A DNA stretch of 64,000 nucleotides from Wolbachia endosymbiont (group E) of Neria commutata. GTDB taxonomy: Bacteria > Pseudomonadota > Alphaproteobacteria > Rickettsiales > Anaplasmataceae. The stretch's first letter is position 1. Each line of letters begins with the position of its first letter. Below the pieces are notes generated by a model. The model ran no database searches. It had not been told where the DNA came from and saw nothing but the letters and a program-made list of their open reading frames with translations. The position numbers and the translations under genes were made by a program. Of the stretch, positions 56,434-64,000 are shown piece by piece. The DNA lies in the NCBI RefSeq assembly GCF_964026735.1, contig NZ_OZ034692.1, forward strand, positions 620,001-684,000, in the 5' to 3' direction.

Positions 56434-57294
56434 CTAGTCTGTACGTATATCAAGTCTCTTGCTTAAAATTTTCAATATTAAATCCAGCTCATTAAGATCA
56501 TTATACTGTATGATAACCTTGCCCTTAGAATTATTGTCACTAATTTTGACACTTAAACCAAGCTGGGAAGATATTTCCCTTTCTATTACTGCTATATCCT
56601 GACTTTTAGCATATTGTTGACCTTTTTGGTTGTTATTTTCGTGTAAATCTTTTATCAATTTTTCAGTTTGTCTAACGCTTAATCCCTGAGAAACTATTGT
56701 TTCCGCAATATCTTCTGGGTTTTCAATGTTAATCAATGTTCTTGCATGCCCCATAGACAACTTTTTTTCATTTATCATCACTTTCACACCATCCGAAAGT
56801 GATAACATTCTAATCATATTGGTTATGTGGCTACGACTTTTACCTAAGGCTGAAGCTAATTCTTCATGCGTATAGGAAAATTCATCTATCAGTCTTTTAT
56901 ATGCCTCACCTTCTTCTATCGGGTTAATATCTTGTCTCTGTATGTTTTCAATTATGGATATTTCCAGACACGCCTTATCACTTAAATCTTTTATAATAAC
57001 TGGTACACTGCTTAGGTTTGCGATTTTACTTGCCCTCCAACGTCGTTCCCCGGCTATTATTTCATAACCATCCTCATGTGAAACTTTGCGCACTACAATG
57101 GGCTGTATAATGCCACTTTTCTCTATTGAGATAGCAAGTTCTTTTAATGACTCTTCATCGAAATGCTTTCTTGGCTGAAATTTGCTTGAGTGCAGTAATG
57201 AGATAGGCAAATGCTCCTGCCGATCTTCTTTATTGTCATAATTATCACCTATAAGACCAGCAAGACCCATTCCTAGTCGTCTATCATCCTTCAT
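56434..57294 (-). CDS. parB: Chromosome partitioning protein ParB
   Basis: 286 residues. The CTPase domain has ERRWRASKIANLSSVPVIIK, with QPRKHFDEESLKELAISIEK before it. The HTH reads TYEELA-type SYTHEELASALGKSRSHITN. A C-terminal dimer domain ends RLDIRTD. It binds parS and spreads. The ATG overlaps parA by 4 nt. No parS site was recognised by eye. Confidence 0.95.
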   Translation of the reverse strand: MKDDRRLGMGLAGLIGDNYDNKEDRQEHLPISLLHSSKFQPRKHFDEESLKELAISIEKSGIIQPIVVRKVSHEDGYEIIAGERRWRASKIANLSSVPVIIKDLSDKACLEISIIENIQRQDINPIEEGEAYKRLIDEFSYTHEELASALGKSRSHITNMIRMLSLSDGVKVMINEKKLSMGHARTLINIENPEDIAETIVSQGLSVRQTEKLIKDLHENNNQKGQQYAKSQDIAVIEREISSQLGLSVKISDNNSKGKVIIQYNDLNELDLILKILSKRLDIRTD

Positions 57295-58133
57295 GCCGCA
57301 CCCTCACTTACTAATTTCTTTTCTTTATAGCTGCTTGTGTGCTTTTTTAAAATTTCCTTTGCCAAATTTATATATGCTTGTGCACCAGGGCATTTAAGAT
57401 CATATACAATGGCAGGCTTACCGTGAGAAGGCGCTTCTGATAACCTTACGTTGCGCGGAATAATAGTCTCATAAAGCGGAATAATGGTTTTGTATACTTT
57501 ATCATTTAAATACTGACAAATATCATTTTTAATCTGCTCGCTGAGCTTGTTACGTCTGTCATACATGGTGAGCACTATTCCTTCTATTTTCAGAGAGGGA
57601 TTAAGGTTATTTCTTTTTATTAGCTCTACAGTTTTAACCAAATGACTTAATCCCTCCAAAGCAAAAAATTCACACTGAAGAGGAACAATAATAGAGTCAG
57701 CAGCAGTAAGAGCGTTTATGGTTAAGAGCCCAAGTGATGGAGGGCAATCGATTATTATATACTCGTAATTATCACGTATTTTTTCCAATGCTTCCTTTAG
57801 CACAAACTTTCCATGCTTAAGTTGCGATAACTCAATCTCTGCGGCCGATAAATCAACCACTGACGAAATAAGCGATAAATTTGGAATCTCTTTTATATTG
57901 AAAATCGCAGATTCTATAGACCTATTTCCACTGCTTAGCAATATTTTGTATATATTTTTTTCTTCTCTGCTCCTATAAGAAATTCCAAGTCCAGTACTAG
58001 CGTTTCCTTGTGGATCAAGGTCGATCAATAAAGTATTTTTGCCCACAGCAGCAAAAGCTGTTGACAAGTTTATACTAGTTGTGGTTTTACCAACGCCACC
58101 CTTTTGATTGACTATTGCAAGAATTTTACTCAA
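57291..58133 (-). CDS. parA: Chromosome partitioning ATPase ParA
   Basis: 280 residues. Deviant Walker A QKGGVGKTTTSIN (10-22), Walker A' LIDLDPQGNASTGLG, Walker B IIIDCPPSLGLLT. The start codon is TTG (58131-58133). Operon parA-parB on the minus strand. Confidence 0.95.
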   Translation of the reverse strand: MSKILAIVNQKGGVGKTTTSINLSTAFAAVGKNTLLIDLDPQGNASTGLGISYRSREEKNIYKILLSSGNRSIESAIFNIKEIPNLSLISSVVDLSAAEIELSQLKHGKFVLKEALEKIRDNYEYIIIDCPPSLGLLTINALTAADSIIVPLQCEFFALEGLSHLVKTVELIKRNNLNPSLKIEGIVLTMYDRRNKLSEQIKNDICQYLNDKVYKTIIPLYETIIPRNVRLSEAPSHGKPAIVYDLKCPGAQAYINLAKEILKKHTSSYKEKKLVSEGAA

Positions 58134-58262
58134 AGCTTTTATCTTATATGTCTAATCATTCTATTGTAATGCGCAAGGAAACTTTTGCATTAGAAAACTT
58201 TTGTATTATGAACTACGCTGGGGTTAAGCAATTGGCATTAGACCATCTTATGGATAGTCTAA

Positions 58263-59219
58263 TTAATATTTTCTATAAATCTTCAAATACTCTGGCACTA
58301 TATTTTCAATTGATAATGGCAGAATTTTTATTGTTTCAAGATCAGTTGACTTTTCAAGCGAGCTATTCATCATAACTTTCACCTGATCTTGAGTAAGCAT
58401 AGGGCTGATATCTCCCGTTATGGGTTTGAGAAGCATAGAAATAATTCTATTTTCCAAGAAGAAAGCTATCAGCTTTGCCATTGGGAAAGATATATTAACC
58501 AGTAAACATTTCCTGTTCGTCACATTTAGAATGAATTTTAATAAGCTTTTGAAAGAGTAAACCTTTGGTCCACCTAAGTTGTAAATTTTCTTATCTTGTT
58601 TGTTAAGGCTAATAATACGATACACCACTTCAGCCAGATCAGTCACACATATTGGTTGAAATTTAGTTGCCCCATTGCCAATTAGTGGCAGAAAAGGGAG
58701 AACAGTTGCTAATTTTGCAAATTTATTAAAGAATTTATCTTCTTTGCCAAATACAAGACTTGGTCTCATTATTATCGCTTCTGGAAATGCAGAGGTTACA
58801 GCTTTTTCACCTTCCATCTTAGTGTGAGCGTACTTTGACAATTTGCTGTTTTCTATTCCCATAGCAGAAAAATGTATCATCATTGGCACATTTTTTATTT
58901 TTGCAGCCTTTGCAATTCTTTCTGCTATTTTAACATGAGCAGTATGAAAACTAGATTTTTTTGTTTCATACAATATCCCTATTAAGTTTATAACTACATC
59001 ACATTCTGTCATACTTTCCAACAATAATGCTTCATCAAAGAAATCACCTTTAAATACTGAAATTTGTCCTAAGTTGCCACACAATTTGAGAGAAGCAGCT
59101 TTTTCTTGATTGCGAGTAAATATTTTTATTAAATATCCATCAGCTGCTAAACGCCTTACTATATGTTTTCCTATAAATCCTGTTCCACCAAAAATAATTA
59201 TACGCTTTGCCACGATCAA
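58263..59219 (-). CDS. NAD(P)-binding protein, complex I NDUFA9-like
   Basis: 318 residues. A Rossmann fold with RIIIFGGTGFIGKHIVRRLA and VVINLIGILYET. The catalytic Tyr-Lys pair of SDR enzymes is replaced by HFSAMGIENSKLSKYAHTK. This matches the atypical SDR of the NDUFA9 kind found next to respiratory genes in alphaproteobacteria. A role in complex I assembly or quinone synthesis is plausible. Just upstream lies petA. Confidence 0.82.
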   Translation of the reverse strand: MIVAKRIIIFGGTGFIGKHIVRRLAADGYLIKIFTRNQEKAASLKLCGNLGQISVFKGDFFDEALLLESMTECDVVINLIGILYETKKSSFHTAHVKIAERIAKAAKIKNVPMMIHFSAMGIENSKLSKYAHTKMEGEKAVTSAFPEAIIMRPSLVFGKEDKFFNKFAKLATVLPFLPLIGNGATKFQPICVTDLAEVVYRIISLNKQDKKIYNLGGPKVYSFKSLLKFILNVTNRKCLLVNISFPMAKLIAFFLENRIISMLLKPITGDISPMLTQDQVKVMMNSSLEKSTDLETIKILPLSIENIVPEYLKIYRKY

Positions 59220-59401
59220 AATACCTAATAGTTTATCATTCTAAATTAATACAATAGTTTTATTTAATATTCTATGATGAATTCTTGTATTATCAGTTCC
59301 ATTTTATTCCTATTGAATAACAAATGCGTATAGCTAGCCAAGAAAAGGCCCACTGTCATTAAGTTAAGATGTATACCAAAGTTTTGCAGAAGACCTTAGT
59401 A

Positions 59402-59992
59402 TTAAGCCTTTTTGCCAATTACCACAACATTTTCACTGGGAAAAAAATAATCAGGTACATCCATATTTCTTGGTGCAGGCCCCCCAATCACTCGACCTGA
59501 TGTGTCATAATATGAACCATGGCAAGGGCAAAACCAACCGTTACCATCTTTTGTAGCGTGGTCAACCGGTACACATCCAAGATGCGTACATATTCCAACC
59601 ATAATTAACCATTCATCTTTCCCTTCATATACTCTTTGCTCATCCGGTTGAGGATCACGCAAGTTCTTTGCATCAACGGCTCTTGCAGCTTCAATCTCTT
59701 GTTTTGTACGTCTGCGAATAAATACCGGCTTACCTTGCCACTTTACCTTTACTCCATGCCCTTCTTGAATTCCAGATAAATTAACCTCTACTGTAGACAT
59801 CGCCAAAACTCCAGCAGAAGGATTCATGGACTTAACTAATGGCCAAAGTCCACTTGCAGCGCCTATTCCTGCCATAGCACATGTAGTCAAGGTTATAAAA
59901 TCTCTCCTGCTCTTATTTTTAGTAATAGGCGGCTTTTTATCTTTTTTTGCGTCTACCAGTGTTTTTTTATTCTTAGTTAATTTTTTGACCAT
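59402..59992 (-). CDS. petA: Ubiquinol-cytochrome c reductase Rieske subunit
   Basis: 196 residues. An N-terminal twin-arginine motif SRRDFITL (28-35) and membrane helix precede the Rieske domain with cluster ligands Cys135/His137 (CTHLGC) and Cys155/His158 (CPCHGS). It carries electrons from ubiquinol to cytochrome c1 in complex III. Probably exported by the Tat system (compare the TatB-like protein at 24087). petB and petC do not follow. Confidence 0.97.
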   Translation of the reverse strand: MVKKLTKNKKTLVDAKKDKKPPITKNKSRRDFITLTTCAMAGIGAASGLWPLVKSMNPSAGVLAMSTVEVNLSGIQEGHGVKVKWQGKPVFIRRRTKQEIEAARAVDAKNLRDPQPDEQRVYEGKDEWLIMVGICTHLGCVPVDHATKDGNGWFCPCHGSYYDTSGRVIGGPAPRNMDVPDYFFPSENVVVIGKKA

Positions 59993-60221
59993 TTATCGTC
60001 TGCCTAGCTATAATCATATATTTTAATTTAAATACCGTATATTAATCAACAAAAACTTGTGCTTTTTCATAGTGCTGCATGTTTTAAAGAGTGGTTGTCA
60101 GTTGTGAATGCTGCCAAAAGAGTTTCCAAAATGGCGTAATTGTTACGGTTATTTTAAAAAATGTAGCAAAAAATCGGATGCAAATAAAGCTGGAAACTGT
60201 ATACGTCATAACTTCCATTGG

Positions 60222-60578
60222 TTATTTTGTTCCACACTGCTTCAATATATCTCGTGCAGTATCGCTTAGTGGTGCAATGTACATCATAACTCCCTTAGCA
60301 CCAAAAAACACACCACAAAACATCCCTAAAGCAAAAAGAGCTGGCCACGGCATTCTGCCAAATATCGCCATTAAAGATGCACCAATAAATATTACTGTCA
60401 TAAGTGGTCCGCCAAGACCCCAAATATACCCAATAATGTTGCATATTACTTCTGTCGTCTCATCCATTTGAACTTTAGCAGTAGTTTGAGGATTACCAGA
60501 AGCCGGATCTGCATAACTTGAAGAAGAAAAGAGTAACATTACACAAAAAACACCAAAAATTTTCATTATAGAGCTCAT
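60222..60578 (-). CDS. virB2: VirB2-like type IV secretion pilin
   Basis: 118 residues from ATG 60578 (AAAGGA upstream; an earlier start at 60656 would only spoil the signal peptide). The signal peptide MSSIMKIFGVFCVMLLFSSSSYA is followed by two long hydrophobic helices (VICNIIGYIWGLGGPLMTVI; MPWPALFALGMFCGVFFGAK), the TrbC/VirB2 layout. It stands alone, away from other vir genes, as is usual for the dispersed virB2 copies of Rickettsiales. Confidence 0.82.
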   Translation of the reverse strand: MSSIMKIFGVFCVMLLFSSSSYADPASGNPQTTAKVQMDETTEVICNIIGYIWGLGGPLMTVIFIGASLMAIFGRMPWPALFALGMFCGVFFGAKGVMMYIAPLSDTARDILKQCGTK

Positions 60579-60740
60579 TTTTTTTCCTTTAAACAATGTA
60601 ACTAAATATTTGTATCTATATACATCTATTGTAAAGTAAAATTTATAATTGTCCATATGTAAGTGTTGCTACATCATAGCAAAATCATAAATTATTAACA
60701 GCAATTAAATAAATTGCAAGTCGTGTCCAAGTTTTCTGCC

Positions 60741-60756
60741 CCGTGTGCGCACACGG
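60741..60756. repeat. Perfect 16-bp GC-rich palindrome
   Basis: CCGTGTGCGCACACGG is its own reverse complement. It is very GC-rich for this genome and lies 150 bases upstream of the IS110 relic, so it may belong to the end of that element. Confidence 0.85.
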
Positions 60757-60908
60757 CTGTACAGTTCCAGAGCATGCATAACATTAGACATACTATAATT
60801 GCTATTGGGTAATGGAGAGACAGACTCCATTATTTTAGCGCGAAGTAACAAATTCAATAGAGTAAGTTCTTCAAAAATAATTTAAACTTTTACAGTAGGA
60901 GTAGTCTC

Positions 60909-61079
60909 ATGAAATATTATATCGGGTTAGATGTCTCACTCAAAGAAACTTTTATTAGCATCGTTGATGAGAAAAGAAAGATTAGACCTGCTGAAAAGGG
61001 TATGACAAGAGGACGAAGGTGTGATAAAAGGAGAATAGAGCAAATAGAAGTGAGGCAAAATGTGGTTAAATTACCATAA
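60909..61079 (+). mobile_element. IS110-family transposase relic (5' end)
   Basis: ATG 60909 encodes MKYYIGLDVSLKETFISIVD, the N-terminal DEDD/RuvC-like start of IS110 transposases (first catalytic Asp in GLDVS). After about 30 codons the match ends in a Lys/Arg-rich tail and a TAA at 61077. IS110 elements usually carry a structured non-coding RNA upstream of the gene. The 150 bases before this ATG (from the palindrome on) could be its remains. Confidence 0.65.
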
Positions 61080-61255
61080 TCTAAAGAAACATCCAAGAAA
61101 TTTTCGCGATATAACAGGGCTAAAAGTAGAGGAATTTGAAAAAATAATTGAAAATATTTAAGATTCTACCTCACACCTACCGCAACTTTCAGAAGCAATA
61201 TAACATGAGGTTCAATATTGTTGCCGGAATTGTGAACCTGAAGCATGGCTTTTGA
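61060..61255 (+). mobile_element. IS5 transposase relic with internal deletion
   Basis: The start MWLNYHNLKKHPRNFRDITG with EEFEKIIENI resembles the N-terminus of the IS5 transposase at 33836. After a stop the sequence jumps to RNFQKQYNMRFNIVAGIVNL, then KHGF and a stop, the C-terminus of the same protein (compare NMRFNIIAGIVNLRHSF). About 200 residues in between are gone. Confidence 0.75.
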
Positions 61256-61492
61256 TAGCTTTTGGGCTGGTAATTTCTCTCTAAAGTTTTATCTTTTATG
61301 TTTCGTCTCATACCTCACTCCCTCAAAAATGTTTCTTTTTATCTTAACATCTTTGTCATCGAATTATGTGACCTTTACAGGGATGAGAAACTGGCACTGG
61401 AACGACACCAGTAGTTGACACTTAACACCAAGAACTATCGCTTTACGGGATGTTCGTACAGCTGTGGATTTATTTGCAGCACCTCAGCGTAG

Positions 61493-61515
61493 ATCCCGCT
61501 AACAAGCAGCGGGAT
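61493..61515. repeat. Short palindromic repeat near ProP-like gene
   Basis: ATCCCGCT (61493-61500) and AGCGGGAT (61508-61515) form an 8-bp stem with a 7-base loop. Short GC-rich stems of this kind are often dispersed in Wolbachia intergenic DNA. No T-run follows. Confidence 0.5.
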
Positions 61516-61604
61516 GACGGCGTTATTAATCGGTCTGAGTTAGCTCTATCAGTGCTTTGACTATTTATAGACAAATATATTAATTAATAGTAACATGCTA
61601 AATT

Positions 61605-62885
61605 ATGACAAATCGAAAGATTATGACTGACATGCAAAAAGCAATATTATCCAGTATAATTTGCAACATGATAGTATGGTATGAGTTCACTCTATTTGGA
61701 GTTTTAACACATACAATAAGTAACATTTTTTTTCCATCAGAAAGCGATTACTTAAGCACAATCAAATATCTTGCTATCTTTGCAGTTGGATTTGGATTTA
61801 GGCCGCTTGGCGCATTTATTTTTGGCTACATTGGAGATAAGTATGGTAGAAGGAAGGTGTTGCTTACTTCCGTAATATTAGTTTCAATATCATCTACGGT
61901 AATTGGAATCATACCAGGCTATAAAGAAATCGGCATCCTTGCTCCTCTATTGCTCTTATTGTGCAGAATTACACAAGGTATTGCAGTAGGAGGAGAAACA
62001 AGCATTAATACAGCTTTTTTAATTGAACATTCAAGCGATAAGAGAAACCTTGGGTTTTTAGGTAGTATGAAAGCCTTTAGTGGAGGACTTGGTTCGATGT
62101 TATGCTTTATAATGATTGCTATTTGCAAAGGATTTACAGGTGAAAATTACGAAATTTGGGGCTGGAGGCTGCTTTTTTATTTTTGCTCTATTATGGGAAT
62201 AATAGGTTTTTTAACAAGATATATAATGGAAGAGAGTTTAGCATATAAAACGCATAATCAAAATAAAAGCTTATCTAGCTCACCATTTTTAGAGTTGATT
62301 AAAAGTTATAAAAGGGCGTTTGCGATAGCAGTTGGACTTGGTATTGCACAAAATGCAATCGTTTATTCAATGATCATGTTTTACAACATATCTGTAAAAG
62401 AACTTACTCTGTCAGGTGTTGATATTAAAAATACAGTAAGGATTGCAAGCGAAATTATATTTGGAGTATCTGCAGTGCTGTTTGCAATGCTTTCTGATAA
62501 AGTTGGAAGAAAAAACGTGATGGTTCCTATATTAATAGTTTTAGCTTGCACTAGTTTACCAGTGCTTTCACTATTGTCCTATGATAATCACTATATTATA
62601 ACGCCAACGTATTTGTTGATAAGTATACCAATAGCTGCATCTTTTGGCATATATAGTTCTCTTGTTTGTGAACTATTCCCAACAAAAGTTAGGTGCACTG
62701 GTCTTAGTCTAGCACATAATATATCGGCAGGGATTTTTGGTGGTCTTTCCCCTTCCATATGCATGATGCTCATAGAAAAAACTGGAACAAAATTTGCAGC
62801 AGGTATTTATCTTACCATATGTGCACTAATTAGCTTAATATCTATATTGCAAATCAAAATTCAAGATAAAAAAATTGATTGGTAA
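61605..62885 (+). CDS. proP: MFS transporter, proline/betaine (ProP) type
   Basis: 426 residues with 12 predicted membrane helices. Signatures of the metabolite:H+ symporter group: NMIVWYEFTLFGVLTH, FRPLGAFIFGYIGDKYGRRK (loop 2-3), RITQGIAVGGETSINT and the repeat SDKVGRKN. It imports an osmolyte, amino acid or organic acid; the substrate is not defined by sequence. Stands alone, with IS relics on both sides. Confidence 0.88.
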   Translation: MTNRKIMTDMQKAILSSIICNMIVWYEFTLFGVLTHTISNIFFPSESDYLSTIKYLAIFAVGFGFRPLGAFIFGYIGDKYGRRKVLLTSVILVSISSTVIGIIPGYKEIGILAPLLLLLCRITQGIAVGGETSINTAFLIEHSSDKRNLGFLGSMKAFSGGLGSMLCFIMIAICKGFTGENYEIWGWRLLFYFCSIMGIIGFLTRYIMEESLAYKTHNQNKSLSSSPFLELIKSYKRAFAIAVGLGIAQNAIVYSMIMFYNISVKELTLSGVDIKNTVRIASEIIFGVSAVLFAMLSDKVGRKNVMVPILIVLACTSLPVLSLLSYDNHYIITPTYLLISIPIAASFGIYSSLVCELFPTKVRCTGLSLAHNISAGIFGGLSPSICMMLIEKTGTKFAAGIYLTICALISLISILQIKIQDKKIDW

Positions 62886-62892
62886 AACTTTT

Positions 62893-63044
62893 TTAAGATG
62901 TAGATTCGTTGCTATTCCTATTTCCAAAAGTGCTGCAACTTCTTCCTTTTACTTTCCTTTTTTAACTTTCAACCAAAAATACTGCCTTTCCCCACATGAT
63001 AAAAGTATATTATACACTTATCACTTACTTTGAGAAGTGCTATA
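62893..63044 (-). mobile_element. Degraded IS630 end
   Basis: This 150-base stretch follows the transposase start region of IS630 copy 1 with many substitutions (for example TTGCTATTCCTATTTCCAAA here, TTGCTATTCCTATCTCCAAA there) and ends GAGAAGTGCTATAA, a decayed GAAAGTACTATA. Only about one sixth of the element is left. It sits 300 bases upstream of dnaA. Confidence 0.7.
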
Positions 63045-63339
63045 ACACTCCATAGAATAGCATTTCCAAATTCATTTTAGTCCATTATACTCTTTTGTAT
63101 ATCTGTAAATATACCATGATTTTTAACAGCACATTGCTAATCCTTTACTCCAAGCGAAGTTTACAACTTTCTCACTTGTTGAAATAAAATGATCAATTTT
63201 ATTGCTTTTATACCCTTTACAACTCATCAAAAAATCACCATAATTTCCAGTGTGTATTAAGTCATGTTAGCTTTTCATCTTGCAACAAGCTATTGATTAT
63301 CTTGCATTTTCTAATTGTTGTTTTTTTTTGGTGTGGTAT
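63045..63339. other. Region upstream of dnaA
   Basis: About 295 AT-rich bases without a gene. I see no cluster of DnaA boxes and no clear promoter. A T9 run lies at 63321-63329, close to the dnaA start. Confidence 0.4.
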
Positions 63340-64000
63340 ATGAACTTAACTAATCCTAAAGTTTCTGCTATATTTTTTGACCAAATTCTTACAGTAGTGG
63401 ATCATAATATTGCTTGGGAAAAAATTCAGAATTGTCTTTATAATCTTTACGGAGAAGCAACGTATAACAGCTGGTTAAGTTCACTTAGATTTGTTAGCAG
63501 TAGAAATGGAGAGGTGTTATTGTCTGTATCAACAAGATTTATAAAAGAGTGGATTGCAGTTCATTACATGGAAAAAATATTATCATTATGGCAAAATGAG
63601 GATAGAAGCATACATTCTGTTGATATTCAAGTGACAGGAGAAAAAAACTTAAATTCTAATATTATATTAAAAAACAGAGAGGAAAGTAATCATAACCTTG
63701 GTTCACCATTGGATACAAGGTTCACTTTTGATAATTTTATAGTAGGAAAGTCAAATGAATTAGCATTTACAGCGGCTAAGCGTGTAGCAGAATCTGTTGA
63801 TCCAATATCGGGAAGCAACCCTTTGTTTCTATATGGTGGAGTAGGGCTCGGCAAAACACATCTAATGCATGCCATAGCTTGGTATATAGTCAATTCTCCA
63901 ACAACAAAAAGAAAAGTGGTGTACTTATCAGCAGAAAAGTTTATGTACCAGTATATTACAGCACTACGAAGCAAAGACATCATGCTGTTTAAAGAGCAAT
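63340..64000 (+). CDS. dnaA: Chromosomal replication initiator DnaA (3' part outside window)
   Basis: The frame is open from ATG 63340 (an in-frame GTG lies at 63331) to the window end, 220 residues. Domain I contains [20 protein letters not shown] and [16 protein letters not shown]. Domain III starts [20 protein letters not shown] with Walker [21 protein letters not shown] and continues [20 protein letters not shown]. The initiator of replication; no origin features are seen beside it. Confidence 0.96.
   Translation, partial: MNLTNPKVSAIFFDQILTVVDHNIAWEKIQNCLYNLYGEATYNSWLSSLRFVSSRNGEVLLSVSTRFIKEWIAVHYMEKILSLWQNEDRSIHSVDIQVTGEKNLNSNIILKNREESNHNLGSPLDTRFTFDNFIVGKSNELAFTAAKRVAESVDPISGSNPLFLYGGVGLGKTHLMHAIAWYIVNSPTTKRKVVYLSAEKFMYQYITALRSKDIMLFKEQ

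Noticed and set aside
58115..58375. 86-residue plus-strand frame between parA and the NDUFA9-like gene
   Set aside because: Overlaps both neighbours in antisense, no ribosome site, composition of non-coding DNA.
63045..63339. Origin of replication next to dnaA
   Set aside because: No cluster of DnaA boxes seen; in Wolbachia the origin is known to lie elsewhere, not beside dnaA.

Overview
The window is about 64 kb of AT-rich chromosome from an obligate intracellular alphaproteobacterium. The best fit is Wolbachia (Rickettsiales, Anaplasmataceae). The grounds are the protein signatures (large NAD-glutamate dehydrogenase, PleD, scattered complex I genes, Rieske protein), several ankyrin-repeat genes, an orphan VirB2-like pilin, many IS630/IS5/IS110 insertions and relics, and a decayed serine recombinase of the phage WO type. 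The strain cannot be named from the sequence alone.

Layout. 1-325: partial RDD membrane protein. 887-7275 (minus): rpsF-rpsR-rplI-purB followed by a CAT-anticodon tRNA whose 5' end overlaps the purB stop, with dnaE next to them. 7431-8329: frameshifted ankyrin gene. 8497-11664 (minus): an envelope operon of a LolC/E permease, a Mic60/mitofilin-like protein and a HemY-like TPR protein. 11788-14782: two tandem ankyrin/transmembrane genes (one split by an in-frame amber codon) and a BamE-like lipoprotein. 14907-15905: nrdB. 15996-18758: two decayed paralogous genes, one with three frameshifts and one split by an IS630 element at a TA site. 18978-32203: tenA (no catalytic Cys), an esterase, an unknown protein, secF, pleD, a TatB-like protein, NAD-glutamate dehydrogenase, and a three-gene cassette with PilM/N-, PilO- and PilP-like architecture.

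32284-35278 is a graveyard of mobile DNA: recombinase relic, nested IS5 relics, a second identical IS630 copy and a truncated coiled-coil gene. 35382-43135: tRNA-Cys, class I aldolase, coaE, ftsA, def, a family 4 uracil-DNA glycosylase, a 146-bp inverted-repeat element, pccA and an ankyrin-like membrane protein. 43307-54508: a frameshifted small membrane protein gene, gltX, dnaK, mdh, nuoCBA, a HIT protein, two unknown genes, argB, engB and prfA. 54742-64000: an unknown 554-residue protein, parB-parA, an NDUFA9-like dehydrogenase, petA, a VirB2-like pilin, IS110/IS5/IS630 relics, a ProP-like transporter and the 5' half of dnaA.

Housekeeping genes are dense, often overlapping by 4-8 nt, and intact. 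Decay is concentrated in ankyrin genes, low-complexity genes and insertion sequences. The items I would look at first are the PilMNOP-like cassette, the two dead paralogs with a base-perfect reconstruction of the IS target, the purB/tRNA overlap, the S6 protein with a central insert of about 150 residues, and the IS110 relic with a 16-bp palindrome upstream.
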